Assembly: GCF_900188255.1 (NCBI RefSeq)
Contig: NZ_FZNS01000006.1
Span: 310,001 to 374,000, forward strand
Length of the DNA: 64,000 bases
Direction: 5' to 3'
DNA from: Hymenobacter mucosus
Lineage (GTDB): Bacteria > Bacteroidota > Bacteroidia > Cytophagales > Hymenobacteraceae
Position 1 is the first letter of the stretch, and every line of letters begins with the position of its first letter. Both the position numbers and the translations under genes were made by a program. Below, piece after piece: positions 34,371 through 43,687 of the stretch. Under the pieces are notes generated by a model that made no database searches, was not told the origin of the DNA, and saw only the letters and a program-made list of their open reading frames with translations.

Positions 34371-36896
34371 ATGAGTTCTTCCTATAATACGTTTCTTCGG
34401 GCCCTTGCTGTCACCCTTACCTTAGGTGGAGGAATCAGTGGTGTGGCTCACGCACAGACTTCTCCGGCTGCTACACCCGGGGCAGAGCCTCAACGGTACA
34501 CCCTAGGAGGAATTAGCATCAGCGGTGCACGTTACCTTGACTCAAATACGCTAATTGGGCTAACAGGGTTGAAAGTTGGCGACCCAATTAGTATTCCCGG
34601 TGAAGAAATTGGTAAAGCAATTCGCCGTTTGTGGGACCAAGGTATTCTAGGGGACGTGAGCGTGAGCATCGACCACGTCGAGGGTTCTCGCATTTTCCTT
34701 GATTTCAACCTCAAGGAGCGCCCTCGCTTGTCAAAATTCGAGTTCTCAGGCATTGGCAAGGGCCAGGCTGATGACTTGAAAAATAAGATCAAGCTCATTC
34801 GGGGCAAAGTGGTGACGGATGCCCTGTTGAACAATACGAAAACCCAGGTACGGAAGTTTTATACCAACAAGGGTTTCCTGGATGCAAAGGTTAGCATAAC
34901 CCAACTGCCAGATTCCTCTCTGTCCAACAGCGTTGTGCTAAAGATCAACGTGGACAAAGGTCAAAAGGTCCGGATCCACGATATCGTATTCGAAGGCAAT
35001 GAAGCTTTCTCAGACGGTAAGCTCAAGGGTAAATTCAAAAAGACGAAGGAGAAGAAATTTCCGAAGCTATTCAACTCGGGCAAGTTCCAGCGCACAGAGT
35101 TTGAAGAAGACAAGAAGAAGCTCATCGACTTCTATAATAGCCAAGGCTACCGGGATGCAACAGTGGTGTCGGATTCGCTGGTGCGCGATGATAAAGGGCT
35201 AGTGCTGAATGTGCGCGTTGATGAAGGACCGAAGTATTACTTCCGTCGCATCACGTGGAACGGCAATTATCTCTATGACGACAAGACTCTGGCATCGGTG
35301 CTGGCAATTCAGCCAGGTAGCGTGTATAGCAAGGAGACGCTTGATAAGCGCCTGAACTATAACCCAACGGGCCAAGACGTGACCTCGCTCTATATGAACG
35401 ATGGCTACCTCTTCTTTCAGATTGAGCCCGTTGAAACCAAAGTGGAGGGCGACTCAATTGATATTGAGATGCGCATCACGGAAGGGGTACAGGCACGCAT
35501 CAAGGAAATAAACATTGCTGGCAATACAAAAACGTCGGACCACGTAGTTCGTCGTGCACTATACACCTTACCAGGGGATAAGTTCAGCCGTGAGAACCTA
35601 ATCCGTAGCCAACGGGAAATTGCAACCCTGGGGTATTTTGACCCAGAAAAGATTGGCCTCAACCCAGTGCCGAATCAGGCAGATGGGACGGTAGATATCA
35701 ACTATACGGTTGAAGAGAAGCCTTCTGACCAAATTACCCTGTCGGGTGGTTGGGGTGGTTACGCTGGCTTTATTGGTACCGTAGGCTTAGTATTCAACAA
35801 CTTCTCGTTGCGCAAAGCCAGTAGTTTACGTAACTGGACGCCTGTTCCGGCTGGTGATGGGCAGCGCTTGGCCCTTAACGTGCAAGCAAACGGGTTGCAG
35901 TACCAAGCGTATTCGTTCTCTTTCACAGAGCCGTGGCTAGGTGGTCGCAAGCCGAACTCCTTCTCCTTCAGCCTAAATAAGAGTATCCAGCGCTTGGGTA
36001 CCAACTTCGACCCCGAAACAGGCCAGTCTATCAAGGTAAACAGCGCTTCAGTAAGCTTGGGTCGCCGCCTGCGGTGGCCAGACGACTACTTCACGTTGAG
36101 TAACTCACTGTCGTACAGTCAGTACAAGCTGCAGAACTATAACATCTTCGAAGGTTTTACCAACGGTAACGCAAATAACTTCACGTTCAACACTACGCTG
36201 TCGCGCAACAGCATTGATAACCCAACGTTTACGCGTCGTGGCTCTTCCGTATCGTTGAGCGTAAACTTGACGCCTCCCTACTCTCTGTTCCCCGGTTCGC
36301 ATCCGAATGTGAATGAGTGGGTAGAATTCCACAAGTGGATGTTCGATGCCTCCTGGTTCTCACCGGTGGTAGGAAAGTTGGTACTCAACACACGGGCCCA
36401 CTTTGGCTTCATTGGCAGCTACAACAGCAGCCGCCAGATAGGTCCCTTCGAGCGATTTAAACTAGGTGGCTCTGGCTTGGGTGCTGGTGGTGCTTCCAAC
36501 TTCTTGGTGGGTACTGAGTACGTAGGTCTGCGCGGCTATGCTGACCCAGGTAGCGACGATAGTGCACCTATCCCGACGGCCCGTAGTGGCTCCAATGGCG
36601 GGGTAGTGTATAACAAGTTCGTAATGGAAATGCGTTATCCTGTGAGCTTGAACCCTGCTGCAACTGTCTATGTTCTAAGCTTTGCAGAGGCAGGTAATGC
36701 TTTTGAACGCTACACTGATTACAACCCTTACAAGTTGTACCGTTCAGCTGGCTTCGGCGCGCGTATCTTTATGTCGGCATTTGGTTTGCTAGGCTTCGAC
36801 TACGGCTGGGGCTTTGACAAAGTGCCGATCTATACGTCTGGACAGAACCAGCAGAAAGGCATGTTCCACTTTATCATCGGTCAGCAGATTCGCTAA
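34371..36896 (+). CDS. bamA: Outer-membrane protein assembly factor BamA
   Basis: 841 residues. A signal peptide ends in VAHAQ, followed by five POTRA domains (about 40-450; repeated glycine/valine-rich segments such as ISISGARYLDSNTLIGLTGLKVGDPI and IVFEGNEAFSDGKLKGKFK) and a C-terminal 16-strand barrel. The lid-loop motif VGLRGYADPG occurs late and the chain ends in aromatic FHFIIGQQIR. BamA folds beta-barrel proteins into the outer membrane. The spacing to uppS and skp suggests one envelope-assembly operon. Confidence 0.95.
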   Translation: MSSSYNTFLRALAVTLTLGGGISGVAHAQTSPAATPGAEPQRYTLGGISISGARYLDSNTLIGLTGLKVGDPISIPGEEIGKAIRRLWDQGILGDVSVSIDHVEGSRIFLDFNLKERPRLSKFEFSGIGKGQADDLKNKIKLIRGKVVTDALLNNTKTQVRKFYTNKGFLDAKVSITQLPDSSLSNSVVLKINVDKGQKVRIHDIVFEGNEAFSDGKLKGKFKKTKEKKFPKLFNSGKFQRTEFEEDKKKLIDFYNSQGYRDATVVSDSLVRDDKGLVLNVRVDEGPKYYFRRITWNGNYLYDDKTLASVLAIQPGSVYSKETLDKRLNYNPTGQDVTSLYMNDGYLFFQIEPVETKVEGDSIDIEMRITEGVQARIKEINIAGNTKTSDHVVRRALYTLPGDKFSRENLIRSQREIATLGYFDPEKIGLNPVPNQADGTVDINYTVEEKPSDQITLSGGWGGYAGFIGTVGLVFNNFSLRKASSLRNWTPVPAGDGQRLALNVQANGLQYQAYSFSFTEPWLGGRKPNSFSFSLNKSIQRLGTNFDPETGQSIKVNSASVSLGRRLRWPDDYFTLSNSLSYSQYKLQNYNIFEGFTNGNANNFTFNTTLSRNSIDNPTFTRRGSSVSLSVNLTPPYSLFPGSHPNVNEWVEFHKWMFDASWFSPVVGKLVLNTRAHFGFIGSYNSSRQIGPFERFKLGGSGLGAGGASNFLVGTEYVGLRGYADPGSDDSAPIPTARSGSNGGVVYNKFVMEMRYPVSLNPAATVYVLSFAEAGNAFERYTDYNPYKLYRSAGFGARIFMSAFGLLGFDYGWGFDKVPIYTSGQNQQKGMFHFIIGQQIR

Positions 36897-36932
36897 GTTC
36901 GGCGGGCCGGTGGTTACCTTATCTTCACTCAC

Positions 36933-37601
36933 ATGCAGAAGTTAATAACGTGGATGATGGCAGCATTGCTGCTTGGTTTCACGGCCACCGCCGCAAATGC
37001 TCAGAAGTTCGGCTACGTTGATTCCGAGTTTATCATGAGTAAGCTGCCTGCCTACGCACAGGCTCAGCAGGAACTCAATACCTTGTCGGGTAACTGGCAG
37101 AAGGACATTGAGTCACAGAAAAGAGACCTTGATAAACTGTACCGGAATTATCAGGCCGAGGAAGTGGTTCTAACGGAGCCAATGAAGAAGAAACGTCAAG
37201 ACGAGATTCTGAAGAAGGAACAGGACATTAAAGCCTACCAGAACAAGATTTTCGGCTTCGAGGGTCAACTCTTCAAAAAGCGCCAGGAGCTAACTAAGCC
37301 GGTGCAGGACCAAGTATTTGAGGCTATTGAGAAGGTAGCCAAGAAAAAGCAGTTGGCTATTGTATTCGACAAGTCTGGTGACCTGACCATGCTCTATACG
37401 AACCCTGTGCACGATTACACGGAGTTTGTTCTGGAGGAGTTAGGCTTGGCTTCAGAAGACCGCAACCAACCCGCACAAAAAGGTGCAGTGAGAACTGTAA
37501 CCACTCCTACCGCCCCGGCAGGGGTAGAAGAAGGTACAGCTGAAGAAGCTGCTCCGACGCGTACTAAGACGTCGGCTCGGCCAGCTAGCCGAAAAAATTA
37601 A
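36933..37601 (+). CDS. OmpH/Skp-family periplasmic chaperone, first copy
   Basis: 222 residues. Signal peptide (WMMAALLLGFTATAANA) then KFGYVDSEFIMSKLPAYAQAQQELNTL, the beta strand and long charged coiled coil typical of Skp (about 60-160). The C-terminus adds a Pro/Ala/Thr-rich tail (PTAPAGVEEGTAEEAAPT) that Skp lacks. The chaperone carries outer-membrane proteins to BamA, whose gene lies directly upstream. A second Skp-like gene follows at 45 bp. Confidence 0.9.
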   Translation: MQKLITWMMAALLLGFTATAANAQKFGYVDSEFIMSKLPAYAQAQQELNTLSGNWQKDIESQKRDLDKLYRNYQAEEVVLTEPMKKKRQDEILKKEQDIKAYQNKIFGFEGQLFKKRQELTKPVQDQVFEAIEKVAKKKQLAIVFDKSGDLTMLYTNPVHDYTEFVLEELGLASEDRNQPAQKGAVRTVTTPTAPAGVEEGTAEEAAPTRTKTSARPASRKN

Positions 37602-37646
37602 CTTTGTGCATCTAACTCTCTGACGATTTACCTTTTGATGACCACC

Positions 37647-38276
37647 ATGAACAAATTTCGCGTTGCGCTGGCTGCTGCCGCCCTTACTTTCACCACGGCT
37701 ACGGCTTCTATGGCTCAGACCGCCGCACCGCTGAAAATTGGCTACACCAGCGTAGAATATGTGCTGAGCCAGATGCCCGAAAGCAAGCAGATTGAGTCTC
37801 AGCTGAAGGACTACAGCACGCAGCTAAAGAATCAGCTTGATGCCAAGGGTAACGAGTATCGTACGAAAGGCGAAGCTTATGTAAAGGCTCAAAGCACCAT
37901 GACAGAAGTGGTGAAAGCCGATAAGGAAAAAGAGCTGCAAAATTTGCAGCAGTCAATTCAGGAGTTTCAGCAGAACGCTGAACTGTCGTTGCAGCAGAAG
38001 CAGCAGACTTTGCTGAAGCCAGCCTTGGATAAGCTCCAGAAGACGATTGATGCCGTAGCTGACGAAAATGGCTACACCTACATCTTGAATTCAGACGGTG
38101 CTAGCCCTGTACTACTACACGGCCCCAAAGAAGGTGACGTGTCGGATCTTATCCTCAAGAAAATGGGTATCACTCCTGGTGCCGCACAAGCAGCAGCTAA
38201 GGTAACAACTCCTGCTGCCGCACCAGCATCTACTCCCGCTGCTCCTTCAAAGACTAAGACTAAAACCAAGAAGTAA
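37647..38276 (+). CDS. OmpH/Skp-family periplasmic chaperone, second copy
   Basis: 209 residues from the ATG at 37647 (two upstream in-frame starts, TTG 37635 and ATG 37638, only add residues before the signal peptide). The signal peptide ends in TASMAQ; KIGYTSVEYVLSQMPESKQIESQLKDYSTQ starts the Skp fold, with a coiled coil of about 90 residues and a C-terminal Ala/Pro/Lys/Thr-rich tail. The pair of tandem Skp genes is normal for the phylum. A terminator at 38321-38354 closes the operon. Confidence 0.88.
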   Translation: MNKFRVALAAAALTFTTATASMAQTAAPLKIGYTSVEYVLSQMPESKQIESQLKDYSTQLKNQLDAKGNEYRTKGEAYVKAQSTMTEVVKADKEKELQNLQQSIQEFQQNAELSLQQKQQTLLKPALDKLQKTIDAVADENGYTYILNSDGASPVLLHGPKEGDVSDLILKKMGITPGAAQAAAKVTTPAAAPASTPAAPSKTKTKTKK

Positions 38277-38320
38277 TTGACGGCGCTTGTCTAGCGCTAT
38301 ATATACACTTCTTTTGAATA

Positions 38321-38354
38321 CAAAACAGCCGGGGCATACGCCTCGGCTGTTTTG
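38321..38354 (+). terminator. Terminator closing the uppS-bamA-skp operon
   Basis: 15-bp stem (CAAAACAGCCG plus GGGC paired with GCCT plus CGGCTGTTTTG, one G-T wobble) with loop ATAC and a T4 run within the right arm, about 45 bp after the second skp stop. Ordinary length, in contrast to the extended hairpins elsewhere. Confidence 0.8.
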
Positions 38355-38386
38355 CTATAATAAACGACTACCTGTAGCCCGTGCCC

Positions 38387-39457
38387 ATGGAGGAAAATCA
38401 CACGCCTCAAGACGAAGACGACCAAGTGCCCTCAACGGCTGATGCACTAGAGGAGGGAGATGAAGGAGACGAGCTGTATGAGCATCACCGCATTCGAGCA
38501 GATAAGGGTCAAGAGCTACTCCGGCTAGATAAGTTTCTGCTAAACCGGCTGCCTAGTACTTCCCGCACTCGCATTCAAAATGCCATTCGGGCCGAGGCTG
38601 TGCAAGTGAATGATCGGCCAGCTAAGTCTAATTACAGGGTTAAGCCGTTAGATGTTATTACTATAACACTGCCGGAGCCTCCCCGCGAGTTCAAAGTTGT
38701 GCCCGAACCCATGGCCTTGGATATTCGGTTTGAGGACAGTGAGCTTCTACTTGTGAATAAGCCCGCAGGATTGGTCGTGCATCCTGCTTTCGGAAACTGG
38801 AACGGAACTTTAGTGAATGGGCTGGCTTACCATCTCAATAACTTACCCACTGGCCGTAACGGCGAAATTAGGCCTGGGCTAGTCCATCGTATTGATAAGG
38901 ACACGTCTGGGTTACTAGTAGTTGGAAAGACGGAATGGGCAATGACTCATCTGTCCCAGCAGTTCTTTCACCATACTATTGAGCGTACGTATTTGGCACT
39001 GGTATGGGGCGTGCCCAAAGAAACGTCGGGCACAATTAGAGGCCATATAGGACGAAGCGTAAAGGACCGTAAGGTACAAGCTGTGTATCCTGACGGCGAG
39101 CAAGGCAAGCATGCTGTTACGCACTACCAGGTCCTACGCTCATTCGGGAAAGTAGCTCTCCTGAAGTGTAATCTTGAGACGGGCCGAACCCATCAAATCC
39201 GAGCTCATATGAAGCACATCGGTCACCCACTATTCGGTGATGCTACATATGGTGGTGATAAAATAGTATATGGTCAGCGCACTGGAGCGTACAAAAGCTT
39301 TGCGGAAAGCGCTCTGGCAATGATGCCACGCCAAGCACTACATGCAAAGTCATTAGGGTTTGTACACCCAACTACCCACGAGCACCTGCATTTTGAGGTA
39401 GAGCTTCCCGCAGATTTTGAGGCCTTGCTGGCTAAGTGGGAGCAGTATGCAGAATAA
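38387..39457 (+). CDS. RluD-family rRNA pseudouridine synthase
   Basis: 356 residues from the ATG at 38387; a GTG two codons earlier is also in frame. An acidic N-terminal extension (about 45 residues) precedes an S4 RNA-binding domain (LRLDKFLLNRLPSTSRTRIQNAI) and the catalytic domain with HRIDKDTSGLLVV, where the Asp is the nucleophile, and ETGRTHQIRAHMKHIGHPLFGD. RluD modifies U1911, 1915 and 1917 of 23S rRNA in E. coli. Its gene converges with the TPR-protein gene; an 18-bp-arm terminator lies between them. Confidence 0.9.
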   Translation: MEENHTPQDEDDQVPSTADALEEGDEGDELYEHHRIRADKGQELLRLDKFLLNRLPSTSRTRIQNAIRAEAVQVNDRPAKSNYRVKPLDVITITLPEPPREFKVVPEPMALDIRFEDSELLLVNKPAGLVVHPAFGNWNGTLVNGLAYHLNNLPTGRNGEIRPGLVHRIDKDTSGLLVVGKTEWAMTHLSQQFFHHTIERTYLALVWGVPKETSGTIRGHIGRSVKDRKVQAVYPDGEQGKHAVTHYQVLRSFGKVALLKCNLETGRTHQIRAHMKHIGHPLFGDATYGGDKIVYGQRTGAYKSFAESALAMMPRQALHAKSLGFVHPTTHEHLHFEVELPADFEALLAKWEQYAE

Positions 39458-39471
39458 ATCAAACGGTATAA

Positions 39472-39512
39472 ACAGAAAAGGCCCGCTACCATATGTAGCG
39501 GGCCTTTTCTGT
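39472..39512. terminator. Bidirectional terminator, 18-bp arms
   Basis: Arms 39472-39489 and 39495-39512 are perfect reverse complements (core AAAAGGCCCGCTAC with matching GTAGCGGGCCTTTT), loop CATAT. It serves the rluD-family gene (plus) and the TPR gene (minus), whose stops lie 14 and 15 bp away. Confidence 0.88.
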
Positions 39513-39527
39513 ATAATTGAAACTCTA

Positions 39528-41147
39528 TTACTTGCGCTTTACAGTAGCAGTCTTAGGCTTCGTAATCTCAGCTACGGCAGTTTTAGCTTGCTGGTCGGCT
39601 GGGTCAAGAGCCAATACCTGCTGCCAGTAGGGCAAAGAGGCTGCCTTGTCATTCTTGGTCACGTAGTAGTACGAACCAAGATACTTGTTAGCCTCGATCA
39701 GACCTGACTTGTACTTAGCTGCATCAGCGCCGCTAGCAACCTCAATATATTTCTCGTAGTGAGCCTTGGCGAGGCCTTGCTTTGAGTCTTTATCGATGTT
39801 GGCGTTAGCACGGGCACGCATCTGGTAACCAGGTACGTAGGTTGGACGCTCAGTCACTACTAAGCTGTACAAGCTATCAGCCTGAACAAACTGACCGTTC
39901 ATCTCATACGCACGGCCTAAGTATACCTTGTCCGTCAGTTCACCACCTTTGTTAGCTGTCATCTTAGCACGATAGGTGGCAATGGCATTGGGGTAATCTT
40001 TGGCTGCCAAGTAAGCCTGTGCCAGTTCGTTCTGCAGTTCAGCAGCCTTCTTCGGATCAGAATCAATGGCCTTCTTGATGATGGCTGCACCTTCACTGGT
40101 TTTACCACCTTTGATCAGCATCTTACCGTAGTACACGTTGTCTTCGGTAATCACCTTGTTGCTAGCGCTAGCAACCTGCATGTATTTTTGCATAGCCGCC
40201 AGTGCCTCATCGTTCTTACCAGTCTCATACAAGGTATAAGCCTTCAGACGATTCATGGTCAGATCGTTGGGGTTGCTAGCAAGAACCTTGTCTACTTCTA
40301 CTAGTGCCTCAGGATATTTCTTAGTGAGGTACAGGAAGGATGCATACTTGGCATCAGTAGTAGGCGACTTCTCAGCCAGCGAAGAGTACTTCTGGAATTG
40401 CGCCAGAGCGTCGTCGTAACGTCCAGCGAAGTAGTACGTCTCCGCTAGAGCGTTGTACGCAGGAGCATAATTCGGATCAAGGCTGATAGCTTTATCAAAG
40501 TTGGTCTTGGCCTCGTTGTAAGTACGAGCACGCATATTCAACTGACCTTTACGCACGTATGCTTTCACGTTGTTTGGGTCAGCAAGCGTAGCACGCTCGT
40601 AGCTGTTCATGGCTTCACCACCACCCGTTTCTGATTTCAGGTAGATGTCACCACGAGCAATCATCAACGCCGGATCATCCTTGCCGCTCTTGTTGAGCTT
40701 TTGGGCTGCATCCACGTAGGTAAGGGCCTTCGTGATGTCTTTTACATCTGACTCCGCATAAGCCTGCGCAATCATTGTATACACCTGCGCATTCTTGCCT
40801 TTCGACGCTTTTACAGCATTATCAAACTGCGCTTCAGCTTCAGCCGTTTTGCCTTGTGCTAAGGCGGCACGGCCAGCAGCTACCAAAGAGGTTGCGTCTT
40901 TCTGGTTGAGCGGAATACGATTGAAATAATACGCAGCCGAATCAGGCATGTCTCGCATCTGGTAGAGGCGGCCTAATTCATAAGAGGCTTCTGGCGAAGA
41001 GCCTTGCTTAAGCAACGAAGCACGGGCTTCGCTGTAGCGCTCCAGGTCGATGGATTTTTGGGCACCCGTAGTATTCTGAGCAAGAGCGGCAGTGCCGGAA
41101 ACTGACAAAGCAGCGAGGAGCGTAAGCTTCCAGGGCTTGAGGTTCAT
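39528..41147 (-). CDS. Periplasmic tetratricopeptide-repeat protein
   Basis: 539 residues from the ATG at 41147. Signal peptide to about 22 (LAALSVSGTAALAQ), then some twelve TPR motifs across the whole chain, for example LVAAGRAALAQGKTAEAEAQFDNAV and YAPAYNALAETYYFAGRYDDALAQFQKY. Basic C-terminus. It lies 48 bp after the PstS-like gene and ends the exbB-tonB neighbourhood, so it may scaffold that system. No enzymatic domain is seen. Confidence 0.8.
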   Translation of the reverse strand: MNLKPWKLTLLAALSVSGTAALAQNTTGAQKSIDLERYSEARASLLKQGSSPEASYELGRLYQMRDMPDSAAYYFNRIPLNQKDATSLVAAGRAALAQGKTAEAEAQFDNAVKASKGKNAQVYTMIAQAYAESDVKDITKALTYVDAAQKLNKSGKDDPALMIARGDIYLKSETGGGEAMNSYERATLADPNNVKAYVRKGQLNMRARTYNEAKTNFDKAISLDPNYAPAYNALAETYYFAGRYDDALAQFQKYSSLAEKSPTTDAKYASFLYLTKKYPEALVEVDKVLASNPNDLTMNRLKAYTLYETGKNDEALAAMQKYMQVASASNKVITEDNVYYGKMLIKGGKTSEGAAIIKKAIDSDPKKAAELQNELAQAYLAAKDYPNAIATYRAKMTANKGGELTDKVYLGRAYEMNGQFVQADSLYSLVVTERPTYVPGYQMRARANANIDKDSKQGLAKAHYEKYIEVASGADAAKYKSGLIEANKYLGSYYYVTKNDKAASLPYWQQVLALDPADQQAKTAVAEITKPKTATVKRK

Positions 41148-41195
41148 GAGCAAAAGGTTTGGTGAATACAGGTGAAAGGGAAAGGAGTAAAGTGC

Positions 41196-42191
41196 TTAAC
41201 GCGTTGTAGTCTCGATCAGGCGAACCTGCACGTTGGCAGGCATGAGCCCCGACTTTTGAATGATCAACTGACCATTATTGCCAGCTGCAAAAGAGGCAAA
41301 ACCAGTGCCAAGGCCAGCCCGAGCTTCGCGGCTAATGACGTACAAGTCGCGCCGTAACGGGTAGTTACGCAAATCGGGATGAGCCTTCAACAGTTCAGGC
41401 TTCTTGTAGGCTAGGTTGCCCTGATAAGGCTGAACATAGTCTTCAGGAGTTGAACCACTTGCTCGGGCGCTTAAAGCAGCAACATTGACCCGTTCTAAGA
41501 ACTTTTCAACAGTTGCGTCATCCCGGTCGCTGATCCAGTTTACGCCCACAACGCCAATAGCGTCTGGATGGGTAGCAACGTAATCTAGCAAGGCTGGGTT
41601 CGATTTTGCTGCAAAAGCCTGTTTTGTAAGGGCGGCTCCGCGTGTTACAGAGTCCTGTACGAAACGAGTGGTACTGGAATTATTATTGTCAAACACCACC
41701 CGAATGGTTCCAAGTTTCTTTTTGCCGCTTACCTGGGTCCATTCGGCTGTCTTGCCGGTAAATATATCACGCAGCTGCGCGACGGTGAGCAAAGTATCAG
41801 GATTAGAAGGATGCAGAATAATAGCTAAACCATCCGTGCCAATCTTAATGCTGCGAGGCTCCAGATTGATGCGCTTAAATACATTGCGCTCCGTTTCGCT
41901 CAGCTCCCGCGGTACAATAGCTAGTCGGGCCTTATCAGTGAGCAGGTCCTGAATAGCATCGCCCTCTGGCTTGTAAGCAGCCTGTAAATGGGCACTTGGG
42001 TACAGTTTCTCGAAGGTGTCAACCTGGGAAGTAATAATTGGCGCAAACGTCTCATCTACGCTAATATTAATGGTGCCACTAGTCGTGGTATCAGTAGAGT
42101 CAGGACTAGTAGAGCTGTTGCCATTCCCACAGCTGGCCAATACTCCACTGAGCAGAAGGAAAGCGCCGGCGAACCGGATGTTAGCGTGCAT
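41196..42191 (-). CDS. PstS-like substrate-binding lipoprotein
   Basis: 331 residues from the ATG at 42191. The signal ends in GVLASC, then SDSTDTTTSGTINISVDETFAPIITSQVDTFEKLYPSAHL opens the PBP-like fold; KIGTDGLAIILHPSNPDTLLTVAQLRDIFTGK is the PstS family signature. In phosphate-binding PstS, the ligands lie in such loops; I cannot say whether phosphate, another anion or no ligand is bound. No pstC, pstA, pstB or phoU is in the window. The start overlaps the small membrane-protein gene upstream by 11 bp. Confidence 0.8.
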   Translation of the reverse strand: MHANIRFAGAFLLLSGVLASCGNGNSSTSPDSTDTTTSGTINISVDETFAPIITSQVDTFEKLYPSAHLQAAYKPEGDAIQDLLTDKARLAIVPRELSETERNVFKRINLEPRSIKIGTDGLAIILHPSNPDTLLTVAQLRDIFTGKTAEWTQVSGKKKLGTIRVVFDNNNSSTTRFVQDSVTRGAALTKQAFAAKSNPALLDYVATHPDAIGVVGVNWISDRDDATVEKFLERVNVAALSARASGSTPEDYVQPYQGNLAYKKPELLKAHPDLRNYPLRRDLYVISREARAGLGTGFASFAAGNNGQLIIQKSGLMPANVQVRLIETTTR

Positions 42192-42435
42192 CGTCATTAC
42201 GTTTGCGAAAATGGTGCTGATAGGTGCGGACAAATCTAACAATTCCGTAAAACACGAAGACCAAACCTAATAATTGACGCTTGGTGCTAGATATTGTTAA
42301 TGCACTGGCTGCATCCGTCCAAAAGAAAATACCCAGTCCGCAATATACTACTGACATGACAAGCATGAAGTAGTGTGAGAAACGCTGTTTAGAAGGCTGA
42401 TTTAATCTTTCTTCGGTGGGCGTGAGATTAAGCAT
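42181..42435 (-). CDS. Small two-helix membrane protein
   Basis: 84 residues with two hydrophobic segments (about 22-42 and 52-70), FMLVMSVVYCGLGIFFW and LLGLVFVFYGIVRFV, flanked by Arg/Lys. I recognise no family. The stop overlaps the PstS-like start by 11 bp, so it is a real gene in translational coupling with it. Its start follows a terminator after the second tonB, hence it may have its own promoter. Confidence 0.65.
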   Translation of the reverse strand: MLNLTPTEERLNQPSKQRFSHYFMLVMSVVYCGLGIFFWTDAASALTISSTKRQLLGLVFVFYGIVRFVRTYQHHFRKRNDDAR

Positions 42436-42544
42436 GAGTATGCAACAGGAATGAGTTGATACTGAGCAAACAACGGAAGCTAATCAATTTGTTCAGCTAA
42501 GTAGCAGATGACAACGTGATGCGCATCACATTATTGCCACAAAA

Positions 42545-42593
42545 AAAGCCAAAAAATAGTCGGTTTAGCATAAACCGACTATTTTTTGGCTTT
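42545..42593 (-). terminator. Terminator after the second tonB gene, 23-bp arms
   Basis: Perfect arms 42545-42567 and 42571-42593 with loop GCA. Read on the minus strand it ends in a T7 run, a strong terminator for tonB (42648-43469). Its A6/T6 blocks inside the stem add to symmetry. Confidence 0.85.
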
Positions 42594-42614
42594 AGCAAAA
42601 ACAACTAGATGATA

Positions 42615-42637
42615 CAGGTAGTAGCTTTTACTACCTG
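42615..42637 (-). terminator. Hairpin between the tonB stop and the main terminator
   Basis: 9-bp arms (CAGGTAGTA / TACTACCTG) with a 5-nt loop, 11 bp after the tonB stop codon on the minus strand. No U-tract of its own; it may protect the mRNA 3' end together with the stronger terminator. Confidence 0.5.
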
Positions 42638-42647
42638 CCACAACTAC

Positions 42648-43469
42648 CTATTCGTAGTGAAAAGTGATAGGTAAGGTGTAACGTACTGGCACTGCACGGT
42701 TGTTTTGCCGACCTGGTTTCCAAGAAGGCATAGCTTTAATTACACGAGCGGCTTCCTCCTCGGTACCATAGCCCAAGCCCTTTAAGATCTCTACATCAGC
42801 AATACTACCGTCGGAGTTAACAGTAAATGCAACAAAGACACGGCCAGATACTCCTTCTCGAAGAGCATTGGATGGATATTTTAGGTTGCGTTGCAGATAC
42901 TTTACCAGAGCCGCTTGGCCGCCAATAAAATCTGGCATTTCTTCCACATGAAGGAATGGTTTCGTTACGGCTGGCTCCGCCACTTTCGCAGACGTATCCT
43001 TACCGGTACCACCCAGAACTCCAGCATCGACGGCCTCACCTGCAATTGGGCCAACGGTTGTCCCTGGAGTGGCGTCGTTGTTAGTAATGACTTCTACAGG
43101 TTTTGTGTCGGGTTTTACTAATTCATCAGGTAGAATCTGAGGAGCAACATCCTTCGGCGGTTGCACCACAGCTATGGGCCGGGCAGCTGGTGGTGTAGTA
43201 ACCGGGTCCGCTATATGCACATCAGTAAGCACGGTAGTAGGCGGTACTAACGGAATCTCAGGTACAACGACCAATGGTGGAAAGAAATACCGGACTGCCA
43301 TTGGAATGCTGATCAACAGGGCTGCTAACGCAATGGCTAACATTAGCGCTTTCCTCATGTGTTCTCCGTACACACGGCGTAACACATATGCCCCGTAAGC
43401 TTTGTTACGTCCCTCAAAAACGATATCGTCTAAGGAGGGTAAGATGGAGGTGTGCGGTGTTGTGGTCAT
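42648..43469 (-). CDS. Energy transducer TonB, second copy
   Basis: 273 residues from the ATG at 43469. The cytoplasmic N-terminus has SLDDIVFEGRNKAYGAYVLRRVYGEH, shared with the neighbouring tonB, followed by one membrane helix (about 47-67), a periplasmic linker with Pro and Thr, and the TonB C-terminal domain (VEEMPDFIGGQAALVKYLQRNLKYPSNALREGVSGRVFVAFTV, about 185-273). TonB carries proton-motive energy to outer-membrane receptors. It has its own terminator and a leader of about 150 bp from the first tonB stop hairpin, so it may be regulated separately. Confidence 0.9.
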   Translation of the reverse strand: MTTTPHTSILPSLDDIVFEGRNKAYGAYVLRRVYGEHMRKALMLAIALAALLISIPMAVRYFFPPLVVVPEIPLVPPTTVLTDVHIADPVTTPPAARPIAVVQPPKDVAPQILPDELVKPDTKPVEVITNNDATPGTTVGPIAGEAVDAGVLGGTGKDTSAKVAEPAVTKPFLHVEEMPDFIGGQAALVKYLQRNLKYPSNALREGVSGRVFVAFTVNSDGSIADVEILKGLGYGTEEEAARVIKAMPSWKPGRQNNRAVPVRYTLPITFHYE

Positions 43470-43621
43470 AGGATATAAAGAATAAAGTGAACAATGGTGC
43501 CAACGATATATTCCCCAAGCCAACTCATCCTCAACTCATCCTTATTAGGTGGCTTTCAACTAGTAAACGATGTGCCTAAATAGAATAGTATGCGTGCTGA
43601 CTATATATATGTTATAAAATA

Positions 43622-43657
43622 AAACCCCGGATCAAGCAATTGCTTAATCCGGGGTTT
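43622..43657 (-). terminator. Terminator of the exbB-exbD-exbD-tonB operon
   Basis: Outer 11-bp stem AAACCCCGGAT / ATCCGGGGTTT with one C-A mismatch, then an inner palindrome AAGCAATTGCTT. It lies about 30 bp after the tonB stop at 43688 on the minus strand, with a T4 tail in that orientation. Confidence 0.75.
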
Positions 43658-43687
43658 AAAGGCTATAAACCGAAGTTTATGGCAGTA